A DNA stretch of 41,945 nucleotides from Agromyces tardus (GTDB lineage: Bacteria; Actinomycetota; Actinomycetes; Actinomycetales; Microbacteriaceae): contig NZ_RHHB01000027.1 in NCBI RefSeq assembly GCF_003710805.1, positions 1-41,945 of the forward strand, given 5' to 3'. Made by a program: the position numbers and the translations under genes. This document shows positions 41,793 to 41,945 of the stretch, piece by piece (within the stretch, counting starts at the first letter, position 1; each line of letters opens with the position of its first letter). The notes beneath the pieces were generated by a model. The model worked only from the letters and a program-made list of their open reading frames with translations. It was not told the origin of the DNA and searched no databases.

Positions 41793-41945
41793 GTGAAGCG
41801 GCCCCAGGGCTTCGACGATCGGGCGACGCGCGCACGGGTGGCGCGTCCGGGTGCTTCGCAGGGCTCGCACCCGGATGCCGCGCCCACGCCCGCGGGGGCC
41901 GGCGCGGGGTCGCGCCGTCGTCCGCCGGCGCCGCCCGCTCCGCCC
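41793..41945 (+). CDS. ftsQ: Cell division protein FtsQ, N-terminal part, cut by window edge
   Basis: An open frame of 51 codons from GTG 41793 to the edge, with GGTGAGG about 8 nt upstream. It codes for a basic, Pro/Ala-rich, probably disordered stretch like the cytoplasmic head of actinobacterial FtsQ; the transmembrane and POTRA parts would lie beyond the edge. The call rests mainly on position after murC. Confidence 0.65.
   Translation, partial: MKRPQGFDDRATRARVARPGASQGSHPDAAPTPAGAGAGSRRRPPAPPAPP

Noticed and set aside
1..41945. Mobile elements, prophage genes, CRISPR arrays, tRNA or rRNA genes
   Set aside because: None seen: no transposase or integrase motifs, no regular spaced repeats, no tRNA-like cloverleaf ends, and base composition is even throughout.

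Overview
The window is high-GC (about 70%) chromosomal DNA from an actinobacterium, most likely the family Microbacteriaceae (Agromyces, Microbacterium or a relative). The evidence is the base composition, frequent GTG and TTG starts, a C50-carotenoid (crtEb/crtYe/crtYf) cluster, and gene order. The stretch from about 17.1 kb to the right edge is the mirror image of the Mycobacterium tuberculosis region fadD15-plsC-aroG-pknL-Rv2175c-idsA2-DUF3040-mraZ-...-ftsQ, with every shared gene in the matching relative orientation. The block at 8.1-10.6 kb matches the Rv1822/Rv1827/Rv1828/Rv1830 neighbourhood. I see no rRNA, tRNA, CRISPR array, transposase or prophage gene. This is mostly conserved core genome.

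Layout. 0-0.4 kb: an S4 RNA-binding protein. 0.45-6.1 kb (minus strand): a tightly overlapping operon idi-crtE-crtB-crtI-crtYe-crtYf-crtEb for a cyclic C50 carotenoid such as decaprenoxanthin. It is divergent from a MarR regulator (6.2 kb) across a short region holding two overlapping palindromes. 6.8-8.1 kb: a NUDIX hydrolase and a DUF1295 membrane protein. 8.15-10.65 kb: a CDP-alcohol phosphatidyltransferase, a GarA/OdhI-type FHA protein, FtsR and a second MerR regulator. 10.75-16.5 kb: pyruvate carboxylase flanked by two different ParA/MinD-like ATPases, then peptide deformylase. 17.1-22.7 kb: long-chain acyl-CoA synthetase, ROK glucokinase, PlsC, class II DAHP synthase and a YciI-like protein. 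22.7-28.1 kb: a PASTA Ser/Thr kinase (PknL type), a LysM/lysozyme-like wall protein split by an apparent one-base frameshift, an Rv2175c-like DNA-binding protein, a second polyprenyl diphosphate synthase and a DUF3040 membrane protein. 28.4 kb to the end: the dcw cluster mraZ-rsmH-ftsL-ftsI-murE-murF-mraY-murD-ftsW-murG-murC-ftsQ (ftsQ cut by the edge).

How the parts connect. The two prenyl synthases feed carotenoid and probably menaquinone or other lipid pathways. The carotenoid operon is probably controlled by the divergent MarR protein, as CrtR controls crt genes in Corynebacterium glutamicum. PknL, the FHA protein, FtsR, MraZ and the dcw genes form a growth-and-division control set. The dcw genes are chained by 4-nt stop/start overlaps, so translation is probably coupled.

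The most interesting non-gene signals are these. A promoter arrangement of TANNNT (or a one-base variant), 6 nt, then the start codon recurs at nine genes and implies widespread leaderless transcripts. GTGG boxes with 10-bp period sit over the mraZ promoter. Stacked palindromes lie at the crt/marR divergence. A hairpin with a GAAA loop contains the marR start codon. MurE has altered signature motifs. A word of the form GCGGATGCCGC/GCGGCATCCGC recurs across the window and appears to override normal codon choice. I do not see a clearly new multi-gene system.
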